The translations under genes and the position numbers were made by a program. The notes under the pieces were generated by a model. That model was not told the DNA's origin and made no database searches. It was given only the letters and a program-made list of their open reading frames with translations. From Bacillota bacterium (GTDB taxonomy: Bacteria > Bacillota > Clostridia > Christensenellales > SZUA-584), in assembly GCA_023461435.1 (NCBI GenBank), contig JAEYLC010000010.1, forward strand, positions 310,001-374,000: a stretch of DNA of 64,000 bases, in the 5' to 3' direction. Position 1 is the first letter of the stretch. Each line of letters opens with the position of its first letter. Shown piece after piece: positions 60,677 to 64,000 of the stretch.

Positions 60677-62155
60677 ATGCAAAGCTATAATCTGTACAAG
60701 GATATTTCCGAACGAACGGGGGGCGACATATACATCGGCGTTGTGGGGCCGGTCAGAACAGGCAAATCGACGTTTATCAAACGGTTTATGGATATGCTGG
60801 TGCTCCCGAATCTCGATGATACACACGAGAAGGAACGCGTTGTCGACGAGCTGCCGCAAAGCAGCGCGGGCAAAACGATCATGACCACACAGCCCAAATT
60901 CGTGCCCACCTCGGCCGTCCGTATTAACATCAACGACGAAGCCGAGATGAATGTGCGGATGGTCGATTCCGTGGGCTACCTGATCGACGGTGCGATGGGG
61001 CATCTCGAAAACGACATGCCGCGTATGGTCACCACACCCTGGTTCGATCACGACATACCGTTTGAGGAGGCTGCTGAAACCGGCACACGCAAGGTGATCA
61101 CCGAGCACAGCACGATCGGCATCGTGATGACGACGGACGGCAGCATCACGGAGATTCCGCGCTCGAGCTACGTACAGGCGGAGGAACGCGTGATCCGCGA
61201 GCTCATGGAGCTTGGCAAACCGTTCATCATCATTCTAAACTCGGCCAATCCGAGAAACGAAGACACGATCAGCCTGAGAAACGCGATGGCGGAGAAATAC
61301 AAGGTGCCGGTGCTGCTGATGGATATTATGCGGCTCACAGAAGCGGATATCACCACGATGCTCGAAAATCTGCTCTATGAGTTCCCGCTCAAAGAGATCA
61401 ACATTGAGATGCCCGGCTGGGCGCGCGCATTGTCTCCCGACCATTGGCTGATGGGAGAGGTGCTCGGCGGCATATCGGGCTCCATCGGAGCGCTTGAGAA
61501 GGTGCGCGACTACAAAGGGCTCGTGGAAGCCATGAAGCGGCTCGACGACGTGAGCAGCGCCTCGGTGGAAAAAATCATGCTCGGCGAGGGCAGCGTGAAG
61601 ATGCAGCTTTGCTTCCCCGAGGCACTTTTCTACAAGATACTCGGAGATGAATGCGGGTATCCGATCGACGATGACTACCATCTCGTGTCGATCGTTAAAG
61701 ACCTGGTCAGCGCCAAAAAGCAGTATGATCACATGGCGGATGCGCTCAAAAGCGTGAAAGAGACAGGATACGGGCTCGTACCGCCTTCAATGGATGAGAT
61801 GTCGATGGAAGAGCCCGAGATGGTGCGGCAGGGCGGCCGCTTTGGCGTCAGGCTCAAGGCCAGCGCGCCGTCGCTGCACCTGATCCGCGTGGATATTGAA
61901 ACGGAGGTATCGCCCATCGTGGGCAGCGAGAAGCAAAGTGAAGAGCTTGTGAAATATATGATGTCCGAATTTGAAAGCGATCCCGCGAAGATATGGAAGA
62001 CGGACATATTTGGCAAACCGCTGCACGAGCTTGTTAAGGAAGGGCTCTCAAGCAAGCTTTCGCACATGCCGGATGATGCGCGGATGAAGATACAGGAAAC
62101 GCTTCAGCGCATCATCAACGAAGGCAGCGGCGGCTTGATATGCATACTGTTGTAA
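60677..62155 (+). CDS. spoIVA: Stage IV sporulation protein A (SpoIVA)
   Basis: 492 residues, full length. ATPase N-domain with Walker A GPVRTGKS (24-31), the TMTTQPKF-type segment IMTTQPKFVPTSAV and MVDSVGYLIDGAMGH; middle domain; C-terminal GSGGLICILL required for coat anchoring. It polymerises on the forespore surface as the base of the spore coat. GGAGGATGCGCC precedes ATG. Strong evidence of endospore formation. Confidence 0.97.
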   Translation: MQSYNLYKDISERTGGDIYIGVVGPVRTGKSTFIKRFMDMLVLPNLDDTHEKERVVDELPQSSAGKTIMTTQPKFVPTSAVRININDEAEMNVRMVDSVGYLIDGAMGHLENDMPRMVTTPWFDHDIPFEEAAETGTRKVITEHSTIGIVMTTDGSITEIPRSSYVQAEERVIRELMELGKPFIIILNSANPRNEDTISLRNAMAEKYKVPVLLMDIMRLTEADITTMLENLLYEFPLKEINIEMPGWARALSPDHWLMGEVLGGISGSIGALEKVRDYKGLVEAMKRLDDVSSASVEKIMLGEGSVKMQLCFPEALFYKILGDECGYPIDDDYHLVSIVKDLVSAKKQYDHMADALKSVKETGYGLVPPSMDEMSMEEPEMVRQGGRFGVRLKASAPSLHLIRVDIETEVSPIVGSEKQSEELVKYMMSEFESDPAKIWKTDIFGKPLHELVKEGLSSKLSHMPDDARMKIQETLQRIINEGSGGLICILL

Positions 62156-62165
62156 CGGTCTCCTC

Positions 62166-62191
62166 CCCCCGCAAATGCGGGGGTTTTTTTT
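62166..62191 (+). terminator. Terminator of spoIVA
   Basis: CCCCCGC, loop AAAT, GCGGGGG then eight T. Confidence 0.93.
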
Positions 62192-62250
62192 CATCGAAAA
62201 ATATGGTATTCTATATAAAATTGACTGGCAAGTAAGAGAGCGAGGCCGCG

Positions 62251-62709
62251 ATGACTGAAGAGGTGATCAGAAAACTGCTGAACCAAATACTCAAGGATCT
62301 ATTTTTTAAGATACTTAGGATTCAGGCAAAAATCGTGTCTCGCGCGGCAGAGGAGAATATCAGCCGCACGGAGATGCATACGCTCGAAGCCATCGAAGAG
62401 TCGGAGTATGTGACGCTGACGCAGATTGCGGACAAGCTCTGCGTGACCAAAGCAACCGCGAGCGTGACAGTGAAACGCCTTGTGAAAAAAGGGTTCGTAA
62501 AAAAAGTCAAAGAAGAAAACGACAAGCGGATCAGCACGCTCAAGCTGACCCAAAAGGGAGAAAACAGCTGCAGCAAACACCGCGAATTCCATGAAGGTCT
62601 GGTCAATGGAATATTGCATGATTTCAAAATCGAAGAATATCCGCATGTCGTTAAATCACTTCAGGCGCTGCTCGATTATTTTATCAGGCTTGAGAAGAAT
62701 CTGAATTAG
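62251..62709 (+). CDS. MarR-family transcriptional regulator
   Basis: 152 residues. Winged helix with LTQIADKLCVTKATASVTV as recognition region and wing KGFVKKVKEENDKRISTLKLT, the D-x-R MarR motif, flanked by dimerisation helices. Targets unknown. GAGAGCGAGG is a poor ribosome site before ATG. Its 3' end overlaps the convergent gene by 26 bp. Confidence 0.9.
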   Translation: MTEEVIRKLLNQILKDLFFKILRIQAKIVSRAAEENISRTEMHTLEAIEESEYVTLTQIADKLCVTKATASVTVKRLVKKGFVKKVKEENDKRISTLKLTQKGENSCSKHREFHEGLVNGILHDFKIEEYPHVVKSLQALLDYFIRLEKNLN

Positions 62710-63472
62710 GCGGAGTTTTTTCCTGCTTGGTTTTAACCCCTTGCTTTTTCTTGCCGAAGTAATCAAGAAACGCGTCGGTTTTGAGCTGGTTGTCCGTCAT
62801 TAACAGATTGTATTCCGTAAGCACCTTTAGCAGATCTCTTTTGAGCTGGGTGCTTTTTTTAGTGGGAACATCAAAGGACAGTTCGGTTAAATAGCCGCTG
62901 AGCTTCCAGATCTCCAGCTTGGCTTCAAGACCGTTATAGCTGCCTTTATACGTGGTGGCTACAACGGGCCCGAGGAGGGTTGATCCGCAGAGGTGAACAA
63001 AGCCTGCGTTCTTGCTTTTCCAGTCTGTAAAAATCGGCGGGCTGTTCAGTATGGCGAGACGCTTGGCTTCGGGCTCAGTCAAGTCCTCTTCCAAATCTGT
63101 AAAAACCCGCTCAAACGAGAGGCTGTATGTTTTATTGGTGTATTCGATATCAATTTCGGGTGTGAACTCAGCGGCAAACTTTTTGGCATCGTCGCTGTCG
63201 AGCATAGCTTTATAGTCCTTTTCACTGTAACGTTTTTTAATTGTGAGCTCCAGACAGCCGTCATTGAACTGGCGGTAGCGCACCGACCAGTCTTCCTTTT
63301 TCAGGTCCTGTGCGGGCGTCTCCAAATACCAGATGCTCATTGTTCCCGGTTCTTCATCGAAATCGAACAATGTCTTCATATCATCGCTGAGCGCGGTTTG
63401 ATCTTTAAGTGCCCGATTGCTATCAAGCATCAGCTTGAGTTCGGCATCGGCGATCTGTTCCTTGAGCTTCAT
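62684..63472 (-). CDS. Hypothetical protein, weakly CYTH-like
   Basis: About 263 residues from ATG 63472, placed by AAAGGAG with 8-bp spacing; upstream codons add an uncharacteristic hydrophobic stretch. Begins KLKEQIADAELKLMLDSNRA; central SIWYLETPAQDLKKEDWSVR and CLELTIKKRYSEKDYKAM recall the Y-D-T/L-x-R-R and K-x-K strands of CYTH phosphatases. Ends in a Lys/Ser/Pro-rich tail. CYTH assignment is tentative. Cytoplasmic; no membrane segment. Confidence 0.6.
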   Translation of the reverse strand: MKLKEQIADAELKLMLDSNRALKDQTALSDDMKTLFDFDEEPGTMSIWYLETPAQDLKKEDWSVRYRQFNDGCLELTIKKRYSEKDYKAMLDSDDAKKFAAEFTPEIDIEYTNKTYSLSFERVFTDLEEDLTEPEAKRLAILNSPPIFTDWKSKNAGFVHLCGSTLLGPVVATTYKGSYNGLEAKLEIWKLSGYLTELSFDVPTKKSTQLKRDLLKVLTEYNLLMTDNQLKTDAFLDYFGKKKQGVKTKQEKTPPNSDSSQA

Positions 63473-63946
63473 TGGCATCACTCCTTTGTTTGAATAGTGT
63501 CTGCGGATTATAACGTGATTATCCGTCAGTCCGGTAAGACGAAAATCTGGCAGATAAAAAAGACACTGCAACGCGAAACTGGCGGCATATGTGCTCATGC
63601 TCATATATTTCATTGAAGACAGGAAAAAACAATGCCGTATTGGAGTTTTAAATCTATTTAAAAATGACAGCTGATAATCAATAAACAGTGCCGCCGCGCT
63701 TAGTGCCATACCATATAATGCAAATTATCCCGTAATACTGCGAAGTTGATGGACAGTGCTGAAACATAATGATAGAAAGGAACAGTATAAGCGTATTGTG
63801 ACGTATCTTTGAGTTGCTTCGTTTTTCAGCACAAATTCATTGTTGACTTTTAAAAGTCAGACTGCTAAAATACATAACAATAAAAAGGATCGTTTTGTGA
63901 AAGCCGCGGCCCGGTAAAAAGTAAATATTCGTATAATTTTGTATGC
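63473..63946. other. Non-coding upstream region at the right end
   Basis: AT-rich stretch with a minus-strand TATAAT (complement of 63507-63512) that may serve the CYTH-like gene and a plus-strand TATAAT at 63932-63937. No gene can be supported; a new gene may begin beyond the window. Confidence 0.45.
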
Positions 63947-63984
63947 AAAGACGCAGTTAGGGTTTCCTATGCTGCGCCTTTTTT
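63947..63984 (+). terminator. Hairpin with T-run near the window end
   Basis: AAAGACGCAG and CTGCGCCTTT pair with one mismatch and are followed by a T-run. With TATAAT at 63932 just upstream, it may be a leader attenuator or a short RNA; partner gene is outside the window. Confidence 0.5.
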
Positions 63985-64000
63985 GTTTTGATCAATGCGG

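Overview
The window comes from an endospore-forming, nitrogen-fixing anaerobe of the Clostridia type. Sporulation and germination genes (an alpha/beta small acid-soluble spore protein, spoIVA, a spoVB-type flippase, cwlD), the Gram-positive ctsR-mcsA-mcsB-clpC operon, a HelD RNA polymerase recycling factor and sigma-A style promoters all point that way. So does the nitrogenase cluster, which has clostridial hallmarks: a nifN-nifB fusion, split nifV omega/alpha, a NifD with the clostridial insertion, and a [2Fe-2S] ferredoxin like that of Clostridium pasteurianum. The species cannot be named from sequence alone.

Layout. 0-2.7 kb: 3' part of a MocR-type regulator whose PLP lysine is replaced, then rlmD. 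3-10 kb: an AT-richer accessory stretch with a WYL regulator divergent from an isochorismatase-like gene, an ABC transporter/ECF sigma operon, a GNAT gene, and two decayed 3' ends of serine recombinases. 10-12 kb: an SDR gene overlapping a gene for an ERG4/ERG24-type sterol reductase-like membrane protein. 12-20 kb: DUF4342 protein, an OmpR-type two-component system, a beta-lactamase-fold lipoprotein, a large hybrid histidine kinase and a lipoprotein. 20-23 kb: small defence/resistance-like genes (DUF3885, rifamycin ADP-ribosyltransferase Arr, DUF1905, immunity-like protein, methyltransferase), followed by helD. 25-31 kb: DUF2935, tRNA-Arg(CCG), a lipoprotein, a frameshifted metallophosphoesterase, a cupin, a SASP, a Cys/Gly-rich peptide and a GreA/B-C-like protein.

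30.8-42.6 kb is the nitrogen fixation region: anfO-like gene, a strong sigma-A promoter with a structured leader of about 300 nt, then nifH-nifI1-nifI2-nifD-nifK, an intercistronic terminator, and nifE-nifNB-fdx-nifV(omega)-nifV(alpha). It supplies Fe protein, MoFe protein, cofactor assembly (NifB, NifE/N, NifX-like domain), homocitrate synthesis and PII-like switch-off. No anfD/G/K or vnf genes are in the window, so the AnfO-like gene sits with a Mo-type system.

42.9-49.9 kb is a sugar cluster: L-fucose isomerase and a LacI regulator on the minus strand, diverging from a rhamnulokinase-family kinase, a SrlD-like dehydrogenase and a PHP protein. Related operator-like sites lie at the start points of both divergent promoters. 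50-63.5 kb is core genome: spoVB-like flippase, TIGR01906 protein, tsaD, cwlD, the CtsR-regulated protein quality-control operon with its CtsR box, niaR and niaX with a NiaR-like operator, spoIVA, a MarR regulator and one unknown protein. Tandem 84-bp and other hairpin-forming intergenic repeats lie in the right half.
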